From Porphyromonas sp. (GTDB taxonomy: Bacteria > Bacteroidota > Bacteroidia > Bacteroidales > Porphyromonadaceae): a DNA stretch of 64,000 nucleotides. The notes beneath the pieces are model-generated. The model was not told the origin of the DNA. It was given only the letters and a program-made list of their open reading frames with translations, and ran no database searches. Positions 15,678 to 24,918 of this stretch are shown piece by piece. A program made the translations under genes and the position numbers. The DNA is taken from contig JASBZK010000006.1 of the NCBI GenBank assembly GCA_029983505.1, forward strand, positions 9,025-73,024. The letters run 5' to 3'. Numbering within the stretch: the stretch's first letter is position 1; each line of letters begins with the position of its first letter.

Positions 15678-17794
15678 ATCTTTTTACTCTCAATGCTCCT
15701 TCCATTGTCGTCGGAGAGATCCTTATTTTCGTCCTTGTCCGGGGAACTCTTGTGGTGCGTAGTCATACTGAGCCTGTAGTCGAAGATCGTGTCCGAATGC
15801 TCACTCTTGTATTCGTTGAGCCGGTTTTGGATACGGAGAAGCGCACTCACGCTCATCATAAAAGAGATGGCTCCGCGCCCTCTGTACGGCGGAGTGGGGT
15901 CATACATTTCCGAGATGCTCCCTATGCCGTGCTGGGCTATCTCGTCCTCAAACGGGATGAGCAACCGGTCCACAAAGTCTACTCCGACCCTCTGAAAGAG
16001 CTTGAGATAGGCGCTCAAGTAATAGTATATCAGCCAAGGCCACACGCCCCCCTGTAAGTAGGCGTACTTTCGGTCGTGCTGGGAGCCATTGAGGTAGGGC
16101 TTATAGTAGGGGCTCTTGGGCGACAACGTCCGAAGACCCTTGGGGGTAAGGAGCTCCTTTGTGACGATGTCCAGTACCTTCCGCTGCAAACTCCTGGAGA
16201 GCGGTGAGTAGGTCAGTCCGACCGCAAGGATCTGATTGGGTCGCACGCTCCAATCCACACTGCCTTGTCCGCCGGTCACGTAGTCGAAGAGGTAGTCATG
16301 CTCATTGACAAACGTCCGAATAAAGCTCTCCCTCGTCCTCATAATCATATCATCCAGAGCCGGATCTTGCAGGGAGAAGAGCTGACGGTAAAAGCAAAGT
16401 GCATTATACCAAAGTGCGTTATACTCCACGATGTATCCTCTCCGGTCCACCACGGGCCATCCGTCGAGCGTATTGTCCATCCAAGTGATCGGGTCATCGA
16501 GACGGTCGGGTTCCGCATACAGGAGCCCATTCTCTTCCAAGCGCATCATCGGCACTTCACTGTCAAAGAGACAGTCCATAGCCCGCTTCACCACGTCGCC
16601 GTATCTGTCGCGCGTTTTCTCGAGACCCTCCCATCGATAACAGTCCTGGATGGAATTGATGAGCCATAGGAGTGTGTCCGGATTTCTGACACCTTTGAGG
16701 AGCGGCTCCGACTCTTCCTTCGTCTCCAGATAATTCCAGATGGGAGGCAGGACGCTCTTCAGCACTTGGTCGTAGCGCTCGGGGTGTCCGACGCCGTAGC
16801 TGCAAGCCGTAAGGCTTACGAGGATATCCCGTATGCGGGCGCCGAACCACGGAATCCCGGCTATGAGGTAGGTCTTTTGCTCTTCCCTGCTGTCTTCGTC
16901 CTTCGGAGGCGTAAAGACAAACTGCTCAATCGCGCTACTCAGACAGTTCCTGAAAGACGACCTCGGCAGCGTATCTGCGTATGCTTTCGCAAACTCGCTC
17001 TTCAAATCCCGTGGAGAGATCGGTTCATCACCCGCGGAAAATATGATTTCCTCGCCCCTCTTTATTTCTACTTCAAAAAAACCCGGTGAGGGCAGATCTT
17101 CTATGCACGGATTACCCCTCTCGGCTTCTTTGTCGTAAAAGAAATTCTTGTACCACAGGTTATCCTCGTGCCACATATTGTCGCCGCCTTTGGAGAGCTG
17201 CATATAGAGCCTTGGATATCCTTCATAAAGGCACATCGATATGCCTTGGTCTTCGGTCGTATAGTTCCAGTCGAGCGCGCTATTTTCGTGGGTCAGTTCC
17301 CGTATCGTGCGAAACGCCAAGAGGGGGCGGAGGCGAAGTGTAGTCCTGGAGTGAGCCTCTACCAACTTGTACTTAATCAGGAGCTGGTTACGGTCCTTGG
17401 AGAAAATAACTTCTTTCTCCAAAATAACACCACCCACCCGGTAAAGCACTCGGGTGGCGACTTCATTGTCAAACTCCCGTATATACTTATGACCATTGGG
17501 ACTGAATACCTCCCCCGCATACTTGTGAACCGAGAGATTAAACGGCGCATCGTGCTGAATCACCGTTTCATCAAGGGACGAGAGCAGTACGAGCGGATCG
17601 AGTCTCGGATTTGAGGCTGTCCGTCTCACGGGCGGCACGATCAAAAGACCGTGGTACTTACGCGTGTTACACCCCAGAATGGTGGAACACATCATTGCAC
17701 CCCTGTGATTGCGCCGCATCACTTCTCTGTCCGTTGCCTCTTTGAGGTTGGTCATCAAGGCTCGGTCGAACTTTATGTAACTCATACTCTTCAT
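15674..17794 (-). CDS. Glycogen debranching enzyme (amylo-alpha-1,6-glucosidase)
   Basis: The 706-residue protein belongs to the GDE/GH133 family, which removes alpha-1,6 branches from glycogen. An N-terminal beta-rich domain (RRNHRGAMMCSTILGCNTRK, HGLLIVP) precedes an alpha/alpha-barrel with GIPWFGARIRDILVSLTA, DNTLDGWPVVDRRGYIVE and RPNQILAVGLTYSPL, all typical. The C-terminus is a charged, probably disordered tail (HHKSSPDKDENKDLSDDN). It is the first gene of the three-gene cluster; ATGA overlap with the GT4 gene. Confidence 0.93.
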   Translation of the reverse strand: MKSMSYIKFDRALMTNLKEATDREVMRRNHRGAMMCSTILGCNTRKYHGLLIVPPVRRTASNPRLDPLVLLSSLDETVIQHDAPFNLSVHKYAGEVFSPNGHKYIREFDNEVATRVLYRVGGVILEKEVIFSKDRNQLLIKYKLVEAHSRTTLRLRPLLAFRTIRELTHENSALDWNYTTEDQGISMCLYEGYPRLYMQLSKGGDNMWHEDNLWYKNFFYDKEAERGNPCIEDLPSPGFFEVEIKRGEEIIFSAGDEPISPRDLKSEFAKAYADTLPRSSFRNCLSSAIEQFVFTPPKDEDSREEQKTYLIAGIPWFGARIRDILVSLTACSYGVGHPERYDQVLKSVLPPIWNYLETKEESEPLLKGVRNPDTLLWLINSIQDCYRWEGLEKTRDRYGDVVKRAMDCLFDSEVPMMRLEENGLLYAEPDRLDDPITWMDNTLDGWPVVDRRGYIVEYNALWYNALCFYRQLFSLQDPALDDMIMRTRESFIRTFVNEHDYLFDYVTGGQGSVDWSVRPNQILAVGLTYSPLSRSLQRKVLDIVTKELLTPKGLRTLSPKSPYYKPYLNGSQHDRKYAYLQGGVWPWLIYYYLSAYLKLFQRVGVDFVDRLLIPFEDEIAQHGIGSISEMYDPTPPYRGRGAISFMMSVSALLRIQNRLNEYKSEHSDTIFDYRLSMTTHHKSSPDKDENKDLSDDNGRSIESKKI

Positions 17795-17884
17795 AGCGGT
17801 AAGACCACTTTGCTTATTGATTTTTTCATTCCCTCATCAAATATACTCATTTTATCGATACGTCTATGGCGGATTAGGAGCCGA

Positions 17885-17915
17885 TTTCGGAGCTCGCCCG
17901 AAGTTTGTACCTTTG
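17885..17915 (+). promoter_or_regulatory. Promoter for the 17976 lipoprotein gene
   Basis: TACCTTTG (17908-17915) matches the -7 box, with an imperfect T-rich -33 (TTTC, 17885-17888) 19 bases upstream. The predicted leader is about 54 bases. Confidence 0.6.
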
Positions 17916-17975
17916 CTTTGGTTGAAAGAGCGACTCATCTGCTCTCAAGCTCTTATTTTTTTACACTCACACGCT

Positions 17976-18365
17976 ATGAGAAAAAATCTTGTGACGATGC
18001 TTGTTGCGTCAGGGATTCTGACCCTCTCCTCTTGTGACGCGACCGAACAAAGTAACACGACGACCGAAGTCCGCACGGAAGAGGAAGCCGTCCCGCCTAT
18101 GAGTTACGGAGACGAAGGACCGGTCTACATTGATGAAGCCGGAGTGCCTGTCGTGCAAATTCTTTCGAAAGACGATAATGTCCTAAATCTACGATTGACC
18201 CAGTCAGGGACGATCCTCTCCTTGAAAAAGACCGAAGGGGAAGCTGGACTTTACCGTGACGAAGTCGGAAACAGTGCGGCGTTCGACACCGCTGATGGCA
18301 CCACCATGACTCTCTCTTACAAAGGGGAGACAGAGTCCATGCAAAAGCAGCTTACGCTCAAATAA
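17976..18365 (+). CDS. Small lipoprotein, weak MliC-like character
   Basis: The ATG at 17976 gives a 129-residue protein with a lipoprotein signal (MRKNLVTMLVASGILTLSSC, Cys about 20); the longer open frame has no such signal. A Thr/Glu-rich linker follows, then a beta-rich domain (NVLNLRLTQSGTILSLKKTE, AAFDTADGTTMTLSYKGE). That pattern is faintly like MliC lysozyme inhibitors, but I see no convincing signature and would treat the function as unknown. It is monocistronic and divergent from the debranching enzyme gene. Confidence 0.75.
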   Translation: MRKNLVTMLVASGILTLSSCDATEQSNTTTEVRTEEEAVPPMSYGDEGPVYIDEAGVPVVQILSKDDNVLNLRLTQSGTILSLKKTEGEAGLYRDEVGNSAAFDTADGTTMTLSYKGETESMQKQLTLK

Positions 18366-18602
18366 TCCTTCAGAAAGGCTTTAGGAGTACAAGTAAGCAG
18401 GTAGGCGGCACGGAGCGTCCCTGTGCAGAGATTGTGAAAGATTGGAGGTATGGCTAACTGCCAAAGACTAACTGCCCCGAACGGGCGGGCGGGGATACTG
18501 AATTGATTAGCTCTTTGGAAATGGGTAAATTTACGGTGCTTTTCAAAAAGAGACCTTTCATAGGAGGGTCAAACTTAGCTTTCACTCTCATCGCTCATCT
18601 TG

Positions 18603-20327
18603 ATGATACATAAATATAAACGGTTTGCGACCCTGCTGATATTCGCTCTTTCGTCCTTATGCCTCGGGACGACGGTTTTCGGGCAGAGCGCGTTCTTTAA
18701 TGAACTTTACGGGCGTGCCCTCCGTGTGGACGACACCCTGCCATCTGCTCAGTCCAAGAGAATGAGCCTCCTGTGGATGAGTTATTTGACCGACCCGTCC
18801 CAAGCTTCGGTCCTCACAGATTTAGCAAATATCAACCTTCGCGAAAACGACAACGACAAAGCCTATGCGCTTCTTTCGCGCGCTTTCGAGACCTCCCATC
18901 ACGATTTCCATACCGGTCTTCTCTTGATGTCCCTTGCCGGGTATATTGACGAGTGGGACAAGGTGGAAGAGGTAAAGGAGGTCTTGCTCGGCCTCAGGCC
19001 CGGTGACCCGACAGTGCTTGAGAGCCTGATGCGCGTCTACCAAATGGGCGGCAAGGATTCTCTCGCTATTGATGTGGTCCGAAAGCTTAGAGAGCGGGAC
19101 AAAGGCAACCCCGCCTACACTTTCCAGCTCGCGAGTATGCTCGGCGACAGTGAGCGATTCGGCGAAGCGGAGACGCTTCTCCGGGGGTACCTCGATGAGC
19201 ACCCGGGAGATAAGATGGCTTACGGGATGCTCTTTTCTCTGCTCTCGGACAGCGGTCAAGCCGAGAAGGCTTATGAGCTTGCGCAAACACTTCGAGATCA
19301 GTCTCCTGATGATCCCGACTTCTCACGGATGTTAGTCGGGGCTTTCGCGGCCAAGGGCGATTATGCGGCGGTGGCGAAGTTGCTCTCAGAGGCAGGTTCG
19401 GAGAGGGGTGCGTCTCCGGACGTGGTCTCGGATCTGATCCGTATAGCGCGCCAAACGGCCAAGGACGCCAAGGCTCTCGAAGTCGCGTTGCTGCCGATCC
19501 TGACGGGGTTGAAAGCCGACCATCCGGGAGAAGAAGCCTATCAGTCCCTTTTGATGCAACATTACATCTCCCTCAATGACACCGCGGGTCTCCGAAGGGA
19601 AGTGCATTCGCTTGTCGACTCATCCTCCAAAGTCCGTCAGGCTTACGACGTGTTGTTGGACGGTTACATCAAGAAGGCAGAGAACGATTCCGTGGCTTAC
19701 GTCGTCCAAAAAGGGCTAAAGGCATACCCGGAGGATCCGGTATTCCTGCTCTACGACATCGTCGGGGACCTAATCAAGAATCCCGGTGGTGGGGAAGCCG
19801 TGATGAAAAAGATCGACCATGCACTCTCCGTCATTCCCGCGGATAGCCGGCAGGCTCTTGAGATCAAGGTGGCCAAAGCCGACCTCCTCGAGGGTGAGGG
19901 CAAGTGGGAAGAGGCATGTCCCCTTTACGAAGAAGCCGCTTCTCGCGGTCACATCGGTGCCTCCAATAACCTCGCCTATTTCCTTACAAAATATGGCACT
20001 CCGGACGATCTGGCTTATGCGGAGAAACTGGCATCGAACGTCATCAGTGCAGAGCCGGATAACGCCACCTATCTTGATACGTATGCCTGGGTGCTTTACA
20101 AAAGAGGCGCTTATGCGTTGGCCAAACTGTATATGAAGAAAGCCATCGATCGGTCTCCCTCTCCGGATGCGACCTACTGGGCGCATTACGCAGAAATCTT
20201 GACGGCAGCCGGTGACTACGACGAAGCCAAGACCGCATGGCGGAAAGCGCTCGAGCTGGGTGCGGACAGCCAAGAGGTGGAGACCGGAATAATGAAGATA
20301 ATAGACCTCGAAAAGAACGCGCAATGA
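18603..20327 (+). CDS. Exported TPR-repeat protein
   Basis: The 574-residue protein has a signal peptide (cut near VFGQ, residue about 28) and many tandem tetratricopeptide repeats from there to the end, for example NLRENDNDKAYALLSRAFE and LDTYAWVLYKRGAYALAKLY. TPR solenoids bind proteins; the partner is unknown. I use the ATG at 18603 rather than the TTG just before it. It overlaps the DUF4292 gene by four bases, and an EnvC-like gene follows. The same order occurs in related genomes, suggesting an envelope assembly role. Confidence 0.88.
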   Translation: MIHKYKRFATLLIFALSSLCLGTTVFGQSAFFNELYGRALRVDDTLPSAQSKRMSLLWMSYLTDPSQASVLTDLANINLRENDNDKAYALLSRAFETSHHDFHTGLLLMSLAGYIDEWDKVEEVKEVLLGLRPGDPTVLESLMRVYQMGGKDSLAIDVVRKLRERDKGNPAYTFQLASMLGDSERFGEAETLLRGYLDEHPGDKMAYGMLFSLLSDSGQAEKAYELAQTLRDQSPDDPDFSRMLVGAFAAKGDYAAVAKLLSEAGSERGASPDVVSDLIRIARQTAKDAKALEVALLPILTGLKADHPGEEAYQSLLMQHYISLNDTAGLRREVHSLVDSSSKVRQAYDVLLDGYIKKAENDSVAYVVQKGLKAYPEDPVFLLYDIVGDLIKNPGGGEAVMKKIDHALSVIPADSRQALEIKVAKADLLEGEGKWEEACPLYEEAASRGHIGASNNLAYFLTKYGTPDDLAYAEKLASNVISAEPDNATYLDTYAWVLYKRGAYALAKLYMKKAIDRSPSPDATYWAHYAEILTAAGDYDEAKTAWRKALELGADSQEVETGIMKIIDLEKNAQ

Positions 20328-21148
20328 GACCCTATTCTTACCTCCTTTCGCTTTTAGTGCTTACTTCCCTCTTATCAAGCTGCGGCACGCTTGGCAGTCT
20401 CGGACTCGGTTCGAATCCGGAAGCAAGGGTTTTTATAAACGACTTTAGCCGGATGCCCGACCGAAATCTGACCGCCGGCGGCACCCTCACGCTCGATGCC
20501 GGACTTGAGGAAGCCGTCACGGTACCCGTCCAGTTCATCGCACACAGCCGCCTCGGCGTGTCGCTCTCCGTGCGCCCGCTCGGCGTGATGGAAGTAGTCC
20601 GCGTTACGGTCGCGGACAGAGAGATGCTCATCCTCGACCGGCTGAATAAGCGCTATGCCCGTATGTCGCTCGGCAGCACTTCGACCAAGATCGCTTCTTC
20701 CCTTTTTGGGTTTAACCCCTATGCCCTGAAGTCTTTGCTGGGAAATGAGCCTTTTTCGGACAAAAGTTATGGGGCGGATGCGCTCGGGAAGTTGAAGTTT
20801 TCCTCCGAGAGAGGACGTTACAAGTTCACCGACAGCCGTCCCCGCATCGATCTTACTTTTGACGAGATGAAGCGTCTCACCCGAAGCTACTACGAGCCTG
20901 CCATCAATATGAGCATCCTTGCCGATTATGGCGACTTTAGAGGTTTGGCAGGAGGCGGGGCTTTCCCTTCGCAGATCAATATGGCGGTTGAAATGGGCAT
21001 CAAGGATTATCGCCTGGATCTGCGTCTCAGGGATATTCGTCCCTATGCCGGTCAGGAGATTACGACGGTGCCTCCTTCCGGCTACTCCGAAATGTCTATG
21101 AGCGATATGACGGATATCCTCGGATTCGTTTCCAAATTACTGTTTTAG
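20324..21148 (+). CDS. DUF4292 lipoprotein
   Basis: The start at 20324 gives 274 residues with a lipoprotein signal (LLVLTSLLSSC, Cys about 19). The mature part is beta-rich (TLDAGLEEAVTVPVQFIAHS, SVRPLGVMEVVRVTVADREM, LDRLNKRYARMSL) as in DUF4292 and LolA/LolB-like folds, so lipid or lipoprotein handling in the periplasm is a reasonable but unproven idea. It lies between a TPR protein and an EnvC-like protein. A perfect 16-base hairpin from array C starts 13 bases after its stop. Confidence 0.85.
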   Translation: MRPYSYLLSLLVLTSLLSSCGTLGSLGLGSNPEARVFINDFSRMPDRNLTAGGTLTLDAGLEEAVTVPVQFIAHSRLGVSLSVRPLGVMEVVRVTVADREMLILDRLNKRYARMSLGSTSTKIASSLFGFNPYALKSLLGNEPFSDKSYGADALGKLKFSSERGRYKFTDSRPRIDLTFDEMKRLTRSYYEPAINMSILADYGDFRGLAGGGAFPSQINMAVEMGIKDYRLDLRLRDIRPYAGQEITTVPPSGYSEMSMSDMTDILGFVSKLLF

Positions 21149-21160
21149 CCGCCTTGTCCG

Positions 21161-21200
21161 CGAGGTACAGACCGAGAGGATTCGCTCGGTCTGTACCTCG
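21161..21200. terminator. Hairpin formed by the first two cores of array C
   Basis: CGAGGTACAGACCGAG (21161-21176) pairs perfectly with 21185-21200 around an 8-base loop. It lies 13 bases after the DUF4292 stop but has no T-run, so it may be a processing or attenuation site rather than a full terminator. Confidence 0.55.
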
Positions 21201-21243
21201 TGGTAAAGCCGGTCTGTGTCTGAATATATTTTTGGCCTGTATC
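21164..21243. repeat. Tetrad repeat array C
   Basis: Cores at 21164 (GGTACAGACC), 21188 (GGTCTGTACC), 21211 (GGTCTGTGTC) and 21234 (GGCCTGTATC); spacing 24, 23, 23. It fills the gap between two plus-strand genes, so readthrough transcripts would contain it. Confidence 0.88.
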
Positions 21244-21264
21244 TCTTTTTTCTCTCCTATACCC

Positions 21265-22599
21265 GTGAAGTTTTTTGTCCGACTCCTTTTCCTTTCGTTT
21301 CTGTCCTTGTCCCTCGGGGGGGGTGCCCTTTATGCGCAGGCTCCGAAAAAATCGAGGGAGGTATTGAAGATGGAGGCTCAGCGCAAATCGCTCAAAGAGG
21401 AGATCGCCCGGGTGAATGCCCTACTGGGACAGGCCGCCACTTCCACCAAAGCCCAGCTCCAACAGCTTTCGCTTCTCCGCAAACAGATAGAAACGAGACA
21501 GCAGTTGATAGAGGCACTCGGAGCCGAAATCAAAGCCACAGACGAGCAAATCTCCCGTGTGGAAGCAGAGATCGACCTTTTGCAGCAGAAGTTTGACAAA
21601 CGGCAGGAGAGCTATGTGAAGTCCATAAGGGCTTTGCAGCACAAGACCCACGCCAAGGATCAACTGCTCTTCATCCTCTCTGCCAAAGATTTTGCAGAAG
21701 GTATGCGGCGGGCAAGGTACCTCCAAGAATACTCGGCTTGGCAGAAAAAAGAGGCCGAGAAGCTGAAGGCTCTGAGGCAGGAAATAGAGGCCAATAAAAA
21801 AGAACTGGAAGCCGCACGGGCAGAGAAAACGCGTCTTCTCGAATCCGGCATCCGTGAGCAGGAAGAGCTCAAGAAGAACGAAGCCGAAGCCGACAAGCAA
21901 CTGAGCCTCCTCAAAGGCAAAGAGTCCGGGCTGAGAGCGCAACTGAATAAACACAAGCGTCAGGCTGCCGAGCTCAACCGCAGAATAGAGGCCCAAATCC
22001 GAAAGGAGATAGAGGAAGCTGCACGCGCAGCCCGCGCAGCCCGCGCAGCCGAAGAGGCTCGAAGAAGAGCTCAGGCGAAAATCGACACCAAGTCCGGGAA
22101 GTCCTCCCCGTCTTCAACCAAAGAGCGCAAGACTGAGACAAGGGGCGGGTACGCAATGACCGAGAGTGAAGCCAAACTCTCCGGAAGCTTTCTCTCCAAT
22201 AGAGGTCGCCTGCCGGCGCCAATCACCGGATCTTTTGCCGTGACAGGACGTTTCGGAGAGCACAAGCACGAGGCGCTGAAGTATGTCACGGTTAATAACG
22301 CCGGCGTCGACCTCCAAGGCGCCCCCGGTGCGCAAGCCAGAGCTGTCTTTGAGGGTAAAGTGACCAGGATTTTCACCCTTGAGGGATTCAATAACTCCAT
22401 CATCATCAGGCACGGTAATTACCTCACCGTGTACTCGAACCTTACCGATGTCTTTGTCTCCACGGGAGACGAGGTGCGGACCGGTCAGGCTCTTGGTCGG
22501 ATCTACAGCGATCCGGATCTGGGGGGCGCCTCCGTGCTTCACTTCCAACTCTGGAAGGAGACGACCAAGATGGATCCGTTGCCCTGGTTCAGACACTGA
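21265..22599 (+). CDS. EnvC-like murein hydrolase activator
   Basis: I choose the GTG at 21265 (444 residues), because the signal peptide starts there (VKFFVRLLFLSFLSLSLGGG, cut near LYAQ) and the upstream frame only reads through array C. About 270 residues of coiled coil follow, then a C-terminal LytM/M23 domain. In that domain the first zinc-site His is replaced (NNAGVDLQ, where active enzymes have HxGxD), and the second motif reads YSNL rather than YxHL; only LHFQLW keeps its His. This is the pattern of EnvC, which activates amidases for septum splitting without being a peptidase itself. ribF follows 14 bases on. Confidence 0.88.
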   Translation: MKFFVRLLFLSFLSLSLGGGALYAQAPKKSREVLKMEAQRKSLKEEIARVNALLGQAATSTKAQLQQLSLLRKQIETRQQLIEALGAEIKATDEQISRVEAEIDLLQQKFDKRQESYVKSIRALQHKTHAKDQLLFILSAKDFAEGMRRARYLQEYSAWQKKEAEKLKALRQEIEANKKELEAARAEKTRLLESGIREQEELKKNEAEADKQLSLLKGKESGLRAQLNKHKRQAAELNRRIEAQIRKEIEEAARAARAARAAEEARRRAQAKIDTKSGKSSPSSTKERKTETRGGYAMTESEAKLSGSFLSNRGRLPAPITGSFAVTGRFGEHKHEALKYVTVNNAGVDLQGAPGAQARAVFEGKVTRIFTLEGFNNSIIIRHGNYLTVYSNLTDVFVSTGDEVRTGQALGRIYSDPDLGGASVLHFQLWKETTKMDPLPWFRH

Positions 22600-22613
22600 C
22601 CGCCTTTTCTCTT

Positions 22614-23573
22614 ATGAAGATCGTTTCCTCTCCGACAGAGCTCGGTCGGGCTCTTGATGGCGCTCCTTTCGTGGCCACGATGGGCTTCTTTGACGGGGTT
22701 CACGCGGGGCACCGCAAGCTCATCTCCGAACTGTCTCTCGAAGCCCGCTCCCGTGGGGCTAAGAGCGTCATCCTTGCCCTCGACAGACCTTGGTCGGTGG
22801 CAGTGCATCCCGACGCCCCGCACCCCAAGCTCCTTTGCTCCCTCCCAAAAAAAGTAGAGCTTCTGATGAAGGAACCCGGTGACATCCTTTTCCTCATCCC
22901 TTTCACACGGGAGGTGGCGGAGCAGGATATGGTGCCTTTTGTGACGCCGCTTCTGAGGCTCGGGATGAGCGGAATGGTACTGGGGTACGACAATCGCTTC
23001 GGGAAGAAAGAAAACAGGCTCTCCATCGAGGAGTTCGACAGGCTCCTTAGGTCGTTGGGGCTTAGTGTAAGGCGGATTCCGCAGCTCTCTTCGTCCGGAG
23101 TGCCGGTGAGCTCCTCACTCATTCGAGAAAAAGTACGGTCCGGCGACTTCGAGGCGGTCGAGAGCCTCCTCGGACGCCCTTTCAGTCTGATAGGAAACGT
23201 AGACAGTGGTCGGCAGATAGGTAGGACCATAGCATACCCGACAGCCAACATAGTCCCCATTGAGCCGGATATCATCCTCCCCGAGGATGGCGTCTTTGTC
23301 TCCGAAGTACGCGTGGACGATCAGATTTACCCGGCGATGTCCTACTATGGCCCGAGCCCGACCGTGGCGGGATGGGATGCTCCCCCGAGGATAGAGGCGT
23401 ACCTCTTCGGGTTCCACGGTAATCTCTATGGTAAGCAGGCAGAGATTGCTTACAGGAACCGGCTTAGGGACGATAGAGCGTTCGCTTCCCTTGAAGAGCT
23501 TAAGGCTCAATTGACGCGGGATGAAGCCGAGACCCGCGCTTTCTTCCGTACCCATCCGCTTCGTCTCCTCTGA
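22614..23573 (+). CDS. ribF: Bifunctional riboflavin kinase / FAD synthetase
   Basis: The 319-residue enzyme makes FMN from riboflavin and then FAD. The N-terminal adenylyltransferase domain (to about 185) has GFFDGVHAGHRKLI and SSSLIREKVRSGDFE. The C-terminal kinase domain has VDSGRQIGRTIAYPTANI and a GVFVSEVRV strand. It follows the EnvC-like gene by 14 bases and is probably cotranscribed. Confidence 0.96.
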   Translation: MKIVSSPTELGRALDGAPFVATMGFFDGVHAGHRKLISELSLEARSRGAKSVILALDRPWSVAVHPDAPHPKLLCSLPKKVELLMKEPGDILFLIPFTREVAEQDMVPFVTPLLRLGMSGMVLGYDNRFGKKENRLSIEEFDRLLRSLGLSVRRIPQLSSSGVPVSSSLIREKVRSGDFEAVESLLGRPFSLIGNVDSGRQIGRTIAYPTANIVPIEPDIILPEDGVFVSEVRVDDQIYPAMSYYGPSPTVAGWDAPPRIEAYLFGFHGNLYGKQAEIAYRNRLRDDRAFASLEELKAQLTRDEAETRAFFRTHPLRLL

Positions 23574-23588
23574 CGTAATTTCCCGGGG

Positions 23589-23620
23589 AGCCTGTACCCG
23601 AAGTTTGCCGCATACGGAGA
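23589..23620. repeat. Degenerate tetrad-like remnant
   Basis: AGCCTGTACC (23589) and CATACGGAGA (23611) are 22 bases apart and resemble two array cores. No further cores follow. They flank the -33 box of the promoter at 23604. Confidence 0.35.
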
Positions 23621-23634
23621 TTGCGGTATATTTG
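23604..23634 (+). promoter_or_regulatory. Strong promoter for the Tyr/Gly-rich lipoprotein genes
   Basis: TTTG (23604-23607), 19 bases, then TATATTTG (23627-23634): both boxes match the Bacteroidetes consensus exactly. The predicted leader to the ATG at 23778 is about 135 bases. Confidence 0.75.
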
Positions 23635-23777
23635 CCCTTGAGGGACAGAAGAAAGTTCCTTCGATTAAACGTTCGGGCTTTTCTCGTGTCCAAATAATAG
23701 AAGCGATTAAGAAAGCGTTCTTAGCAGGCTTAGGTCGTTTGGTCTTAACAACTGAAAGGAAAAGAAGGATATTGATT

Positions 23778-24491
23778 ATGAGAACTATACTAAAGACTAT
23801 CACCGCCGGCATCGTCGCCGTCTCGCTCGGCATCGGGCTCAGCAGTTGTTCGGCTCTTTTCGGCGCTCTCGGCTACGGAGGATACGGATATGATGAGTAT
23901 GGTTACGATGGCTATGGCTACGGCTATGACCCGTATGGGTACGGCAATTACGGCGGCTACTATGGCTATGACTATCCCGGATACTATCCGGATGGTACCG
24001 TGGTTCGTCCCCGTCCGAGGGTTATCACGCGGAGACGTACCGTGAGGCGCCCCGTGGTCGTCAATCGGACAACCAATGTGGTCTACACATACGATAACCG
24101 CACGGGACGTGTGATAGCTACGAGAGTCGAAGATCCCAATGTCGGCAGACCGGTCTATAATGGCAATGGCAGAAGCTCGTCCCGCACCGTCACCCGTACG
24201 ACGATGCCCGATATGAGCAATCCCAGAGCCACGGTAAGCCGCAACGGTTCCTACTCCGGCAATCGTCCCGCCGGTACCGTAACGCGCTCTGCAGAAAATA
24301 GTGTACGCCGGTCTGCACCGGTTACGACAGGGACGAGGGTAAATACCCGTTGGAGTGCGCCCACAGAGAGCAGCTCACGCAGCCAGACCGTGAAGACCAC
24401 GACTCCGGTAGTGACGAGAAGCTCCACTCCCGCGAAGACTACCGAAACCACCACTAATAACGGTGGCGGAAATAGCAGGTCTCGCAGATAA
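23778..24491 (+). CDS. Tyr/Gly-rich lipoprotein
   Basis: The start at 23778 gives 237 residues: a lipoprotein signal (VAVSLGIGLSSC, Cys about 22), a Tyr/Gly-rich block (YGYDEYGYDGYGYGYDPYGY, about 30-75), then a Thr/Arg/Ser-rich basic C-terminus. The last part has TRVNTRW and ends GGGNSRSRR. The protein at 35703-36839 has the same NTRVNTRW and ends GGNSRTRR, so the two are probably paralogous. The composition suggests a disordered surface or envelope protein; the function is unknown. Confidence 0.82.
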   Translation: MRTILKTITAGIVAVSLGIGLSSCSALFGALGYGGYGYDEYGYDGYGYGYDPYGYGNYGGYYGYDYPGYYPDGTVVRPRPRVITRRRTVRRPVVVNRTTNVVYTYDNRTGRVIATRVEDPNVGRPVYNGNGRSSSRTVTRTTMPDMSNPRATVSRNGSYSGNRPAGTVTRSAENSVRRSAPVTTGTRVNTRWSAPTESSSRSQTVKTTTPVVTRSSTPAKTTETTTNNGGGNSRSRR

Positions 24492-24543
24492 ATTTCACTT
24501 ACTCACAGTGGATTCTTACTTTTGATTTAGAAAGAAGCTTTTT

Positions 24544-24828
24544 ATGGAAAAGAAGAGAAACAGGATCTCCATCCTTATAGCATCGCTTACCTTGGTATTG
24601 GGTCTTTTGCTCAGCAGTTGCGGCTACTATGGTCGCGGTTATTACGGCTACGACAATTACGGACATCGCCACGGCGGAGACAGAGTGGTCATCGTAGGTA
24701 ATCAAGGCAGAGGGGTCGGACACGGCTACGGCAACCTCAAGAAATACAAAAAGAATAAGAAACGCAAAGTCGTCATCATCAGAGACAAGGATCGCGGTAG
24801 ACGGAACTACGGTCGTTACGACAGATAA
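24544..24828 (+). CDS. Small Tyr/Gly-rich lipoprotein
   Basis: This 94-residue product has a lipoprotein signal (IASLTLVLGLLLSSC, about residue 27), then a short Tyr/Gly block (GYYGRGYYGYDNYG) and a very basic tail (KKYKKNKKRKVVIIRDKD). It follows the larger Tyr/Gly-rich lipoprotein by 52 bases and is probably in the same transcript, which ends at a perfect 21-base hairpin. Function unknown. Confidence 0.8.
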   Translation: MEKKRNRISILIASLTLVLGLLLSSCGYYGRGYYGYDNYGHRHGGDRVVIVGNQGRGVGHGYGNLKKYKKNKKRKVVIIRDKDRGRRNYGRYDR

Positions 24829-24850
24829 GCGCCTTTGATCCTCGGTCACT

Positions 24851-24895
24851 AAAGAAGAAGCCTCTCGAAATCGAATTTCGAGAGGCTTCTTCTTT
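24851..24895. terminator. Bidirectional terminator with a 21-base stem
   Basis: A perfect 21-base stem (24851-24871 with 24875-24895) closes on a 3-base loop. The stem ends in an AAAGAAGAAG / CTTCTTCTTT block, so both strands have a T-rich 3' side. It lies between the small lipoprotein gene and the convergent rplS. Confidence 0.93.
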
Positions 24896-24918
24896 GGGGT
24901 ACCGAAGGTACCTCCGGA

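Noticed and set aside
24528..24535. -7 box TACTTTTG before the small lipoprotein gene
   Set aside because: It lies 9 bases before the ATG and has no -33 box; the gene is more likely read from the upstream promoter.
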